Of a stretch of DNA of 34,261 bases, positions 23,370 to 32,361 are shown one piece after another. Origin of the DNA: Actinomycetota bacterium (lineage in GTDB: Bacteria; Actinomycetota; Acidimicrobiia; Acidimicrobiales; Ilumatobacteraceae); assembly GCA_026393695.1 (NCBI GenBank), contig JAPKZR010000052.1, forward strand, positions 1 through 34,261, read 5' to 3'. Numbering within the stretch: the stretch's first letter is position 1; the number at the start of each line of letters is the position of its first letter. The position numbers were made by a program, and so were the translations under genes. The notes under the pieces were generated by a model, which made no database searches, was not told the origin of the DNA, and was given only the letters and a program-made list of their open reading frames with translations.

Positions 23370-24047
23370 TCATTCCTCGATCAGGGGCCCGAACGCAAGT
23401 GTGCCACCGACGCTGAACAGCGCAACAAACACAGCCAGCAAGCCAACCCATGGCCAACCATCTGCAACCGTTGCACCGCCGGTGCCAAGCGCAGATTCCG
23501 TTGCGCGGGTGGCACCAATCAACACCGGCGCCACCACCGGCAATAAGAGGAGCGGGAGCAACGTCTCCCGTCCACGAACGCCGCCAGCGAGGCCGCCGTA
23601 GAGCGTACCTACGAGGGCGAGGCCCACGGTCGCGGCAACGAATGTGACAAGTAACAACACGATGCCGCCGACGCGGAGCTCGGTGCTGTAGAGCACCACT
23701 GCGCTCACGAGCAACACAAGTTCGAGCACGGCGAGCTGCACGGCGAGCGCCATTGCCTTGCCGAGAAAGATTCCGCTTGGGTCAACGCCAGCGGCGCGAA
23801 GGGCATCGGTGGCACCATCGGCGTTCTCGATAGCGAACGACCGCTGCACCAGAATCAGCAGGCTGAACAGCGTGGCGAGCCACACCAGACCTGGCGCAAC
23901 TCGGCTCACAACGGCATCGCTGTTGAGCGCAAAGGCAAACATCACCATCACGATGGCAGCAAAGGGCAGCACCTGATTGGTGACGACGCGGCTCCGTAGT
24001 TCGACACGGAGGTCTTTTGCGGCGATGAGGCGGGCGACGCGAAACAT
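23370..24047 (-). CDS. ccmB: CcmB ABC transporter permease subunit
   Basis: A 225-residue membrane protein with six hydrophobic segments. LIAAKDLRVELRSR near the N-terminus is typical of CcmB, and LRAAGVDPSGIFLGKAMAL matches the conserved cytoplasmic loop that contacts the ATPase. It shares one base with the ccmA stop (TGATG). CcmA2B with CcmC and CcmD releases holo-CcmE. Confidence 0.92.
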   Translation of the reverse strand: MFRVARLIAAKDLRVELRSRVVTNQVLPFAAIVMVMFAFALNSDAVVSRVAPGLVWLATLFSLLILVQRSFAIENADGATDALRAAGVDPSGIFLGKAMALAVQLAVLELVLLVSAVVLYSTELRVGGIVLLLVTFVAATVGLALVGTLYGGLAGGVRGRETLLPLLLLPVVAPVLIGATRATESALGTGGATVADGWPWVGLLAVFVALFSVGGTLAFGPLIEE

Positions 24048-24703
24048 CAGGCGACCTCGCCATGTGGCGTGCGAATCTGGCCGCCGACGACCTCGACTAC
24101 TCGGGTAGCCAGAGCACCGGCACGCTCGAGTTCGTGGCTCGCCACGATGATGGTTGCCCCGGCGGCGGCCGCGTCGCGCAAGGTGGCGTCGAGTTCGTCG
24201 CGGGCGGCAGCGTCGAGGCCGGCGTGGGGTTCGTCAAGCAACCACAGTTCGGCGCGTCGGGCAATCAGACAGGCCAGCGCTGTGCGGCGCTTTTGTCCAG
24301 CCGACAAGCGACTGACTGCAACATCGGTGAGGCGCTGAGCGAGGCCCATGCGTTGCAACGCCGCTTGCACCTCGGGCTTACTTGCGCCAACGGTTGCACC
24401 CCAAAAGCGCACGTTTTCACCAACGGTGAGATCGGCATACAAACCGTTGGCATGGCCGAGCAAGCCAACCCGGCTGCGCACTGCCTCACGTTGAGTGCGC
24501 AGATCGCAACCCAGCAGCACGGCCTCGCCACGCGCCAGCGGCAACAGCCCAGCGCACAGACGCAGCAAGGAGGTTTTACCGGCACCATTGGGTCCCTGCA
24601 ACAGCACAATCTCACCGCGGTTCACGGTGAGGTTGACCCCAGCCAGTACGGGAAACTGACCGAGGACTGCAACTGCGTTGGAAAGGTGCACGACAGGATC
24701 CAT
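24047..24703 (-). CDS. ccmA: CcmA ABC transporter ATPase subunit
   Basis: A 218-residue ATPase from the ATG at 24703; the frame continues to 24772 but the family begins near MDPVVHLSNAVAVLG. Walker A is GPNGAGKTS (37-45), the signature is LSAGQKRR, and Walker B is LWLLDEPHAGLD. It heads the ccm operon. A TAGCGT hexamer 11 bases upstream of the ATG is a possible -10 element. The 88 bases to the divergent sortase gene must hold both promoters. Confidence 0.93.
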   Translation of the reverse strand: MDPVVHLSNAVAVLGQFPVLAGVNLTVNRGEIVLLQGPNGAGKTSLLRLCAGLLPLARGEAVLLGCDLRTQREAVRSRVGLLGHANGLYADLTVGENVRFWGATVGASKPEVQAALQRMGLAQRLTDVAVSRLSAGQKRRTALACLIARRAELWLLDEPHAGLDAAARDELDATLRDAAAAGATIIVASHELERAGALATRVVEVVGGQIRTPHGEVA

Positions 24704-24791
24704 GAGGCACGGCCACGCTAGCGAGGTTGACCCCCGCCCGCCCAGCGCTATGACCTTTGTTCCACTCGTCACGCCGCTATCGTCTCGCCCT

Positions 24792-26009
24792 GTGAGTGAC
24801 GACGATCGCTACCGAACCGAAGCCACTCCGAGCCAGTGGCCGGTGGTCGAGACCAACTCACCTCCGCGCGATACGCCACGACCCGCCCGAGTCCGCCCCA
24901 GTCGCTGGGATCGACCACCAGATCCGCACGACTGGCGATGGGCCATCGGTCAACTCGGCAGGGCGCTGATCACCACCGGCTTGATGATGTTCGCCTTCGT
25001 TGGCTACCAGCTGTGGGGCACTGGCATCCAAGAGGCTCGCTCGCAGGACCAGTTGGGCAAAGACTTCACCGCAGCCATCAAGGATGTTGGTGCCACCACC
25101 ACAAGCACCATCGCTGTCATTGACCCCAATGTGCCGGCTCCGCCCACCACGGTTGCGGGCCCGGCCGATCAGCCATTTCCACATACCATCGCCGAAGGCG
25201 AGGTGGTCGCGGCAATCAAGATCCCAGCGATCAACCTCACCAAGTATGTGGTTGCGGGCGTAGGCATTCACGATTTGCGCAAGGGCGTGGGCCACTTCCC
25301 GAACACGCCGTTCCCTGGCCAACTGGGCAACGCTGCCATCGCTGGGCACCGCACTACCTATGGGCAACCCTTCTACGACCTCAACAAACTGAAGCCCGGC
25401 GACGACGTCGGCATCACCACCATCTTGGGTGGCACCTACGTCTACGTAGTCACAGGCTCTGAAGAGGTCGGCAAGAACGACTACTACGTCATCACCGACT
25501 CAGATCCGAACAGGGCAACGCTCACGCTCATCACGTGCACGCCAGTGGGCACCTCAAGCCGGCGTCTCGTGATTCACGCCACGCTCGACCTGCTGCGGTC
25601 ATCGCCCGTGGGCAAGGCCGCACTGTTCTACGGACAGACCCCACCCGATAGTTCGTCACCCGACGGCCTGTCAGGCGAGCCCGCGATCACTACAACCACG
25701 CTTGCGGCAGCCGTGTCAACGCTGCCAACGGACTCGGCCGCACCCGTTGCCACCACCGTGCCGAGCGAAACACCCGCCTTCGCTGCGCCAACCGACGCCT
25801 TCAACCAAGGCTGGTTTGCCGACTCCAACGCCTACCTGCCGGTCATCCTGTGGGGGTTGGTGCTGCTGGGCGTGGCCATCGCGTCGTACCGACTCGCCAA
25901 GCGTCAACGCAAGCTGTGGCTGGCGTTCGTGGTCGGAGCTGTTCCGTTTTTGGTGGTGTCGTATTTCTTCTTTGAGAACGTGAACCGACTGCTCCCAGCC
26001 GCCATCTAG
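24792..26009 (+). CDS. Class E sortase
   Basis: A 405-residue protein if started at the GTG at 24792; ATG at 24750 is an alternative. TATCGT ends eight bases before 24792. A short cytoplasmic basic region precedes a membrane helix at about 55-75. The sortase barrel has AIAGHRTTYG (H186), LTLITCTPVGTSSRRLVIHA (C249 and the arginine pair 257-258), all three catalytic positions. IKIPAINLTKYVVAGV is the N-terminal strand. A threonine/alanine-rich linker and two membrane helices (about 345-395) close the protein, an unusual double-end anchorage. Class E sortases attach LAxTG-type proteins to the cell wall; no such substrate is in the window. Confidence 0.9.
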   Translation: MSDDDRYRTEATPSQWPVVETNSPPRDTPRPARVRPSRWDRPPDPHDWRWAIGQLGRALITTGLMMFAFVGYQLWGTGIQEARSQDQLGKDFTAAIKDVGATTTSTIAVIDPNVPAPPTTVAGPADQPFPHTIAEGEVVAAIKIPAINLTKYVVAGVGIHDLRKGVGHFPNTPFPGQLGNAAIAGHRTTYGQPFYDLNKLKPGDDVGITTILGGTYVYVVTGSEEVGKNDYYVITDSDPNRATLTLITCTPVGTSSRRLVIHATLDLLRSSPVGKAALFYGQTPPDSSSPDGLSGEPAITTTTLAAAVSTLPTDSAAPVATTVPSETPAFAAPTDAFNQGWFADSNAYLPVILWGLVLLGVAIASYRLAKRQRKLWLAFVVGAVPFLVVSYFFFENVNRLLPAAI

Positions 26010-26012
26010 GCA

Positions 26013-26050
26013 GCCGCCAACCCCGCAAGATGGCAGCGGGTGTTAGCGGC
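26013..26050. terminator. Bidirectional terminator-like hairpin
   Basis: A stem of 13 bp with one bulge and one mismatch: GCCGC (26013-26017) with GCGGC (26046-26050), CAA (26019-26021 region) with TTG, and CCCGC (26022-26026) with GCGGG (26036-26040), loop of nine bases. It separates the convergent sortase and EchA6-like genes and includes the stop codon of the latter. Confidence 0.55.
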
Positions 26051-26774
26051 CAAGAAAGTTTGGGGGCCGTTTTTCTAGGAACGCAGTGCGACCCTCTTCG
26101 GCATCATGGCTTGCCCATGCGGCATCTCGGGCCTGCTCGAAGAGTTCGTCGAATGCCGGAAATGGCGCCGACTGCTCGAGCGCCAGCTTGTGGCTTGAGA
26201 TAGTGAGCGGAGCAAGCGCAGCGAGCTCAGCTGCCCATGCGAGTGCATCGTCGAGGCCGCCGATTCGGTGCACCGCGCCAACGGTGTGTAGCTGCTCGGT
26301 GCGATAGGTCTGCGCTGCCAGCAACATGGCCCGCGCTATCGACCAGCCCATTTCGCGAGCCAGACGTTCGACGGTCCAATGGTCGACAACCAGACCAAGC
26401 TTTGCCGCCGGGATTCCGAACACGCTGCGCTCAGTTGCAACACGAAGGTCGCACGCAATCACCAGCTGTGTGCCGGCCCCAAGCGCTGGCCCATCGATGG
26501 CCGCAATCGTGGGAATCGGCATGTCCGTGAAACCGCGAAGCGCCGCCACGAGCGCTTTCACGAACTCGCCGTTTTCGACGCCACTGAGATCGGCACCCGC
26601 GCAAAACGCTGGAGGGGCACCAGTGAGCACGAGACATCGCGCGTTTGTGGCGAGCACATCGAGTTGCGCCGGACGCAACGCCAAGAGTGTCTCGTGGTCT
26701 ACGGCGTTGCGCCGCTCGGGACGATCGAGAGTGACCAAAGCGACCCGATCGTGAAATGTGAGATGCACTGTCAT
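26043..26774 (-). CDS. Crotonase-fold protein lacking both catalytic glutamates (EchA6-like)
   Basis: A 243-residue enoyl-CoA hydratase/isomerase-family protein; the frame opens at 26945 but MTVHLTFHDRVALVTLDRPE at 26774 is the family start. The oxyanion hole is present (FCAGADLSGV and GPALGAG), but the two hydratase glutamates are replaced: Q103 in GAGTQL and A123 in GIPAAKLGL. The following DHWTVERLARE resembles the DNWSIRRL segment of mycobacterial EchA6, which is known to bind long acyl-CoA without hydratase activity. I therefore call it EchA6-like and probably non-catalytic as a hydratase. It is divergent from a small membrane protein. Confidence 0.83.
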   Translation of the reverse strand: MTVHLTFHDRVALVTLDRPERRNAVDHETLLALRPAQLDVLATNARCLVLTGAPPAFCAGADLSGVENGEFVKALVAALRGFTDMPIPTIAAIDGPALGAGTQLVIACDLRVATERSVFGIPAAKLGLVVDHWTVERLAREMGWSIARAMLLAAQTYRTEQLHTVGAVHRIGGLDDALAWAAELAALAPLTISSHKLALEQSAPFPAFDELFEQARDAAWASHDAEEGRTAFLEKRPPNFLGR

Positions 26775-26806
26775 CGCGCGCTCGGCTCTACCATGCTGGG
26801 AACTGT

Positions 26807-27085
26807 ATGACTTCGCCCGACCAACCTTCGTCTCCAACCGATCCGATTCGCGCTCGTCGCGCTCAGATCGCGAAGTGGAATCACCTCGCCACACGCGTTG
26901 GCTATTTGCTCTACGCAGTTGCGGTGGTGATGTTTTTCGTGGCACTCACCACCAGTTTCTCGCAGGGCAAGGTCACCATCATCACGGCGAGCATGGTCAT
27001 TGGCTCGATCTTGCTGGCGCCCGCAATCGTCATTGGTTATGCCGTGAAGGCCGCCGAGAAAGACGACATCGCCCGAGGCCTGTAG
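26807..27085 (+). CDS. Small two-helix membrane protein, conserved in Actinobacteria
   Basis: A 92-residue protein. After a charged N-terminus (PIRARRAQIAKWNHLATRVG) come two membrane helices, YLLYAVAVVMFFVALTT and ASMVIGSILLAPAIVIGY, then AVKAAEKDD. Proteins of this pattern ending GYAVKAAE are frequent in Actinobacteria next to TetR or acyl-CoA genes, but I know no function. TACCAT at 26789-26794 is a -10 candidate twelve bases before the ATG. The TetR gene follows 54 bases downstream. Confidence 0.78.
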   Translation: MTSPDQPSSPTDPIRARRAQIAKWNHLATRVGYLLYAVAVVMFFVALTTSFSQGKVTIITASMVIGSILLAPAIVIGYAVKAAEKDDIARGL

Positions 27086-27097
27086 CCGCTTGTCACC

Positions 27098-27138
27098 CGA
27101 CATATTGCGTGTCGCTGCGATTACCCTGAGGTCACCTC
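27098..27138 (+). promoter_or_regulatory. Palindromes upstream of the TetR gene
   Basis: CGACA (27098-27102) and TGTCG (27110-27114) form an inverted repeat with seven bases between. GAGGT-C-ACCTC (27128-27138) is a perfect palindrome ending one base before the ATG, and TACCCT (27122-27127) between them is a -10 candidate. Either could be the operator through which the TetR protein controls itself. Confidence 0.4.
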
Positions 27139-27139
27139 T

Positions 27140-27784
27140 ATGTCGATCCGTCTTCCCGCTTCTGCCCGCCGCGAGCAACTGCTCGACGTCGCGCTGCAGG
27201 TTTTCGCACGGCAGGGTTACCACGGCGCATCGATGAACGACGTCGCCGATGCTGCAGGCGTGACGAAGCCGGTGGTGTACCAACACTTCGACTCGAAGCG
27301 AGACCTGTATCTGGCGCTGCTCGACGCAGTCGGCGAGCGTCTGCTCACCGCGATCTATACGGCCACGGCCGGCGCCACCAGCGGTAAGCACGTGACCGAA
27401 CTCGGCTTTCAGGCCTACTTCCGTTGGGTCGCTCACGACCACGACGCGTTCTTGTTGCTCTTCGGCGGAGGCGGCAAGGCCGACGACGAATTCAACGACG
27501 CAGTGCGCAGGGTCACCGCTCAGGTAGCTGAGTCGATCAAGCCCTTGATCGCTGCCGACATCGACCCTGAACACCAGCGCACCTTGGCGCATGCCCTCGT
27601 GGGTATCGCCGAAGGCGCCAGCCGACGCCTTGTCGACAACGGCACCGATTTCGATCCTGACCTTCTTGCCCGCCAAGTGAGCGACATGGCGTGGGCCGGT
27701 CTGCGCGCCGTGAGCCGGCCACCTACGGCCGAAGACTCAGACCCCGATAGCCCTCGACGAACCCGACGCGCTTCAACTCGCTGA
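27140..27784 (+). CDS. TetR-family transcriptional regulator
   Basis: A 214-residue regulator. Residues 9-60 form the TetR helix-turn-helix: REQLLDVALQVFARQGYHG, then MNDVADAAGVTKPVVYQHFDSKRDLYLALL. The C-terminal ligand domain is helical, with a disordered Pro/Arg/Ser-rich tail (PPTAEDSDPDSPRRTRRAS). That tail overlaps the end of the convergent lhr gene by 62 bases. Neighbouring acyl-CoA-binding EchA6-like protein makes a fatty-acyl ligand possible, but this is a guess. Confidence 0.92.
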   Translation: MSIRLPASARREQLLDVALQVFARQGYHGASMNDVADAAGVTKPVVYQHFDSKRDLYLALLDAVGERLLTAIYTATAGATSGKHVTELGFQAYFRWVAHDHDAFLLLFGGGGKADDEFNDAVRRVTAQVAESIKPLIAADIDPEHQRTLAHALVGIAEGASRRLVDNGTDFDPDLLARQVSDMAWAGLRAVSRPPTAEDSDPDSPRRTRRASTR

Positions 27785-30700
27785 TGGCCGCGCTGGCAGC
27801 CGGAACTGCGCCGCCATTGAGCTTGCGAACTTCAACGACTCGAGCCCTGCCGTCTTTGATGAGCGACGCCAATGCGTCGGCCCATGCGCCGTTTGAATCG
27901 GCCGCAGGAAACAACAGCAGGTGATGGCTGCGCCGATCGAACCAGGCCAACGGCGTGCCTTCCGAAAGCACAACCATCGCGCCCGCCGCACGGGCCGGGC
28001 GTCCGTCGGTGACCGGCCATGCGAGCGTTGCTCCATATGGCTGAGCCGGATCGGTGGCTGCAAGCAGCAATGGTTCGGCGCGTGCCTCCGGGTGCAGCGA
28101 ATCGGGCCCTTCGCGTAGCGCACGCAACCGATCGACGGCGCCAGGCAAGCTGAACTGTGCGGCGCCAAGACCGCTCACGAAATAGCCGCGGCGCACCACC
28201 CCACGCTCTTCAAGCACCTTCAACACGCCGTACACCGCGCTGAATCCGCCCACCACACCTTCGGATGCCACTGCTTCGCGAGTGAGCACACCGTGTCGTT
28301 CGAGTAACTGCATCGCTGCCGCATGCGCCGTGGCGGTTGCGGTTGGCTGCGCAGTACGCAACGACTGCACAAGGCTCCACCGACCAGCGCCTGCCGGGGG
28401 ACCAATCTTGGTGAGGCGACCCGGCCTCGGCCTCGCTCGCTGGCTAGCCGAGACGGTGGCAGCACGACGCGGCCGAACTCCGGCGCCACCTGAGCCAATG
28501 AGGGCGCGCACCGGGGCCAACGAGTCGTTGGTAATCTCGCCCGCCCACACCAAATCCCAGAGGGCCACGAGCAACTCGGTGTCTGAGGCAGTGGCGCTCG
28601 CTGCGCGAATCTGACCCCAGAAGCTGGCACCGCGATCGCGGAGCAGCGCACGGATGGCCTGGTGCAGTTCGCCATCGGGGGCTTCGGCTGGCTCAAGCCC
28701 AGCGACAAGCACCGGCATCTGATCGGCAAAGTACAGCCGAATCCGACCATCGCCTGAGCCAATTGCGCCAGCGCCAACCCACACGACTTCACCGCTGGTG
28801 CACAATTCGTCGAGGTCGGCGGGCCGATAGCCACGAACGCGCAACGGCAAAATCTCGGATTCAAGAGTTGAGGCAACCAGCGCTGCGCCCTGCAAGAGAC
28901 CGATGGATTCGATCAGCGAATCGGGGTTGTTTCGCTCGCTTGGGATGCCATGCCACACCGTGAGAAATCGGGCGAGCGCTTCGGGTTCAACGGGTTCGAC
29001 TTCGCGTCGCAACGATGCCAACGAACGCCGGCGAAGCTGGCGCAGCACGTCGACATCGCACCATTCGCGCGCCATGCCACCGGGCCGGAACTCACCGAGG
29101 ACAATGCGCTCATCGGACTCGAGCGCGCCCAATGCGCCAGCGGCTCGCTCGGCCGACAGTCCGAACCGACGCGCGGCCTCGGACGTGACAAACGGGCCGT
29201 GGGTTCGGGCATAGCGCCGCATCAGTTCTTCGAGCGGCCGAGGCACCGGATCGGTGAATGCAATGGGCAATCCCATCGGCAACGCACAGCCGAGCGCGTC
29301 GCGATAGCGAGCTGCATCGTCGGCGGCGATGAAGCGATCTTCGTCGGCAATGCGAACAGCAATCACTCGTCGCTCGCCGAGCAACGATGTGAGCCAACCA
29401 GACGCATCTCCTTCACAGCGCAGATCGATATCAGCAGCCGACAGGTCGCCCACTCGACGCAACACGTCGTGCAGTTCATCGGCAGAACGTGCTCTACGAC
29501 CATCGCTCAGACACTGCAGTTCGAGCTCGAGGTCGGCCAGTACGCCAGCATCGAGAAGCTCGCGCAGCTCTTCGGCTCCGAGCAGATCGCGCAGCAGATC
29601 GCGATCGAGCGCGAGCGCCGCAGCACGACGCTCGGCGAGCGGTGCATCGCCTTCGTACATGTAGGCAGCGATCCAATTGAACAGCAAGCTCTGCGCAAAC
29701 GGAGAAGCCTTGGCGGTGTCGACGCTGACCACACGCACCACACGGCTGCGCAGCTGACCAAGCACTTCGCGCAACGCCGGCACATCAAAAACGTCTTGCA
29801 AACACTCGCGGCTGGTCTCAAGCAGAATCGGAAACGTCGGGTACTTCGCGGCCACAGCCAACAACCCAGCAGCGCGTTGACGTTGCTGCCAAAGCGGCGT
29901 GCGCCGATCGGGCCGACGCCGTGGTAGCAACAAGGCCCGCGCCGCACATTCGCGGAAGCGAGCAGAGAACAACGACGTCTGGGGCAGCGTGGACATCAAC
30001 AGTTCGTCGATGTCCTCAGGGTCGATCATCATCTCGTCGATGGGCAGCTGATCGGCCGATTCGGGCAGACGAATCACGATGCCATCGTCGCCCCACATCG
30101 TCTCGACTGCCATCTCGTAGCGATCGGCTAGGCGGCGCTCGATAGCCATCGCCCACGGGGCATGCACAGGCGTACCGAACGGGCTCAGAATGCAGACCCG
30201 CCAGTCGCCAATCTCGTCGCGGAACCGTTCGACGACCACCGTGCGATCGTCGGGCACGACACCGGTGGCCTCGGCTTGCTCGGCGAGATACATGACCACA
30301 TTGCCAGCCGCGAACTCGTCGAGTGAGTAGTGCGAGCGCAGACGCTGCACGGCCTCGAGCTCAGACATGGCCCTGATCTCGCGCTGAAAGGCGCCGAGGG
30401 CACGGCCCAACTCGAGCGGACGCCCAGGCCGATCGCCGTGCCAGAACGGCATCTTGCCGGGCTGCCCAGGTGCTGGCGTGACGGTGACACGTTCGAACGT
30501 GATGTCTTCGATACGCCACGTTGATGCGCCAAGCACAAAGGTCTCACCGGGTCGAGATTCGTAGACCATCTCTTCATCGAGTTCGCCCACGCGGGTGCCA
30601 TCGGGCAAGAAGACACCGAAGAGCCCACGGTCGGGAATCGTGCCGCCGCTGGTGACGGCTAATCGTTTCGAACCATCGCGCGCCCGGACCGTGTCGTTAA

Positions 30701-32237
30701 TGCGATCCCACACCACTCGCGGACGCAACTCGCTGAACTCATCGCTGGGATAGCGACCGGCGAGCAGATCGAGTGTGTTGTTGAACAGGTCGTCGGAGAG
30801 TTCTGCGAAGTTGGCGCACCGGCGCACCAGCGCGCGTAACGAGTCGACCGAGACATCGGCGCCAACCGCGGCCGTATGCGCCACGATCTGTTGTGCCAAC
30901 ACATCGAGAGGGTTACGCAGATAATGCGTGGTCTCGATATCGCCATCGACCATTCGGCGCGTGACCACGGCGGCTTCGAGCAGATCGCCACGATGCTTCG
31001 GGAACAACTTGCCGCGGCTGGGTTCACCCACCTGATGTCCGGCACGGCCAATGCGTTGCAAGCCACGACTCACCGAGCCCGGTGACTCGATCTGGATCAC
31101 CAAATCGACAGCACCCATGTCGATACCAAGCTCAAGGCTGCTGGTAGCCACGATGGCGCGCAGCACTCCGCGCTTGAGTTGATCTTCGATGACCACGCGT
31201 TGTTCGCGGGCCAACGAACCGTGGTGGGCCTTCACGAGTTCTTCGGTGAGTAAGCCGGTTTCTGGGTCGACGCCAATGCCGGCCTGCTGCGCGGCCTCGT
31301 TGAGCTTGGCCGCCATGCGTTCGGCCTGACGGCGCGCATTGCAAAAGATGATCGTGCTGCGATGCTCCAACACCAGCTTGAGCACCTGCGGGTACATGCT
31401 CGGCCAGATACTGATGCGCTGACGATCGAGTGGGTTCGCGTGATTGGCCGCGTCGGCCGGAACTCCAACCTGCCCAATGGTGCCCATGTCTTCGAGCGGA
31501 ACCACCACCTCAACTTCGAGCGTCTTGCGGATACCCGAATCGATGATCGTCACTGGACGCTGCTTGCCTGGCGCGCTGAACCCGCCAAGGAACCGCGCCA
31601 CTTCTTCGAGTGGACGCTGCGTCGCCGAGAGCCCGATGCGCTGCGGAGGTTGCGCCGTGATTTCTTCGAGACGCTCAAGCGACAACATCAGATGTGCACC
31701 GCGTTTGGTGGTGGCCATCGCATGGATTTCGTCGATGATGATGGTCTCGACCCCAACCAACGTGCTGGCCGCCGACGACGTGAGCATGAGATACAAGCTC
31801 TCTGGAGTGGTGATGAGCAGGTCGGGTGGGCGCCGAATAAGTGCCTGGCGGTCTTTGGCGCTGGTATCACCCGTGCGCATTGCGACGACCGGCTGCACAA
31901 ATGGCTCGCCCAGTCGCTCGGCCGCGAGCTGAATTCCCATCAGCGGTGAGCGCAGGTTCTTTTCGACGTCGAACGCCAACGCTCGCAGCGGCGAGATGTA
32001 GAGCACCCGGGTGCGACTGGTTTTTTCGGGGAGCGGCGAGGTGACCAAGCGGTCGATGCTCGACAAGAACGCCGCCAATGTCTTGCCGCTGCCGGTTGGC
32101 GCACAGATCAGCGTGTGCTGACGGTTGGCAATGGCAGGCCAGCCCTGCACCTGCGGTGTGGTGGGCGCTGGGAACGAACTGGCGAACCACGCGCGAACAG
32201 CTGGCGAAAAACGCTGCAGCACCTCGTGGTCAGCCAT
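27723..32237 (-). CDS. lhr: Lhr-type large ATP-dependent helicase
   Basis: A 1504-residue SF2 helicase from the ATG at 32237 (a TTG two codons earlier is also open). Walker A is APTGSGKT (46-53), the Walker B box is DEIH (169-172), TTPESLYLML and LSATQRPLEEVARFLGG are motifs Ib and III, and ATSSLELGIDMGAVDLVIQ with RIGRAGH form motifs V and VI. A winged-helix and Lhr-core region follow, then the large C-terminal extension of long Lhr proteins ending GFVEGYRGLSLRP. Long Lhr works in DNA repair, especially mitomycin C and other adduct damage in mycobacteria. TAGGGT five bases before the ATG suggests a near-leaderless mRNA. Confidence 0.95.
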   Translation of the reverse strand: MADHEVLQRFSPAVRAWFASSFPAPTTPQVQGWPAIANRQHTLICAPTGSGKTLAAFLSSIDRLVTSPLPEKTSRTRVLYISPLRALAFDVEKNLRSPLMGIQLAAERLGEPFVQPVVAMRTGDTSAKDRQALIRRPPDLLITTPESLYLMLTSSAASTLVGVETIIIDEIHAMATTKRGAHLMLSLERLEEITAQPPQRIGLSATQRPLEEVARFLGGFSAPGKQRPVTIIDSGIRKTLEVEVVVPLEDMGTIGQVGVPADAANHANPLDRQRISIWPSMYPQVLKLVLEHRSTIIFCNARRQAERMAAKLNEAAQQAGIGVDPETGLLTEELVKAHHGSLAREQRVVIEDQLKRGVLRAIVATSSLELGIDMGAVDLVIQIESPGSVSRGLQRIGRAGHQVGEPSRGKLFPKHRGDLLEAAVVTRRMVDGDIETTHYLRNPLDVLAQQIVAHTAAVGADVSVDSLRALVRRCANFAELSDDLFNNTLDLLAGRYPSDEFSELRPRVVWDRINDTVRARDGSKRLAVTSGGTIPDRGLFGVFLPDGTRVGELDEEMVYESRPGETFVLGASTWRIEDITFERVTVTPAPGQPGKMPFWHGDRPGRPLELGRALGAFQREIRAMSELEAVQRLRSHYSLDEFAAGNVVMYLAEQAEATGVVPDDRTVVVERFRDEIGDWRVCILSPFGTPVHAPWAMAIERRLADRYEMAVETMWGDDGIVIRLPESADQLPIDEMMIDPEDIDELLMSTLPQTSLFSARFRECAARALLLPRRRPDRRTPLWQQRQRAAGLLAVAAKYPTFPILLETSRECLQDVFDVPALREVLGQLRSRVVRVVSVDTAKASPFAQSLLFNWIAAYMYEGDAPLAERRAAALALDRDLLRDLLGAEELRELLDAGVLADLELELQCLSDGRRARSADELHDVLRRVGDLSAADIDLRCEGDASGWLTSLLGERRVIAVRIADEDRFIAADDAARYRDALGCALPMGLPIAFTDPVPRPLEELMRRYARTHGPFVTSEAARRFGLSAERAAGALGALESDERIVLGEFRPGGMAREWCDVDVLRQLRRRSLASLRREVEPVEPEALARFLTVWHGIPSERNNPDSLIESIGLLQGAALVASTLESEILPLRVRGYRPADLDELCTSGEVVWVGAGAIGSGDGRIRLYFADQMPVLVAGLEPAEAPDGELHQAIRALLRDRGASFWGQIRAASATASDTELLVALWDLVWAGEITNDSLAPVRALIGSGGAGVRPRRAATVSASQRARPRPGRLTKIGPPAGAGRWSLVQSLRTAQPTATATAHAAAMQLLERHGVLTREAVASEGVVGGFSAVYGVLKVLEERGVVRRGYFVSGLGAAQFSLPGAVDRLRALREGPDSLHPEARAEPLLLAATDPAQPYGATLAWPVTDGRPARAAGAMVVLSEGTPLAWFDRRSHHLLLFPAADSNGAWADALASLIKDGRARVVEVRKLNGGAVPAASAAISELKRVGFVEGYRGLSLRP

Positions 32238-32361
32238 GCCCAACCCTACCTAAGGTGCACCGATCGGACATGAGGCACACACCGCTATCCCCTGCTGCGT
32301 TGTATCTGTGCGCCATTGCCGACAGACTCGCAGACTCAATGACAGCCCTCCGTCCGCGCCG

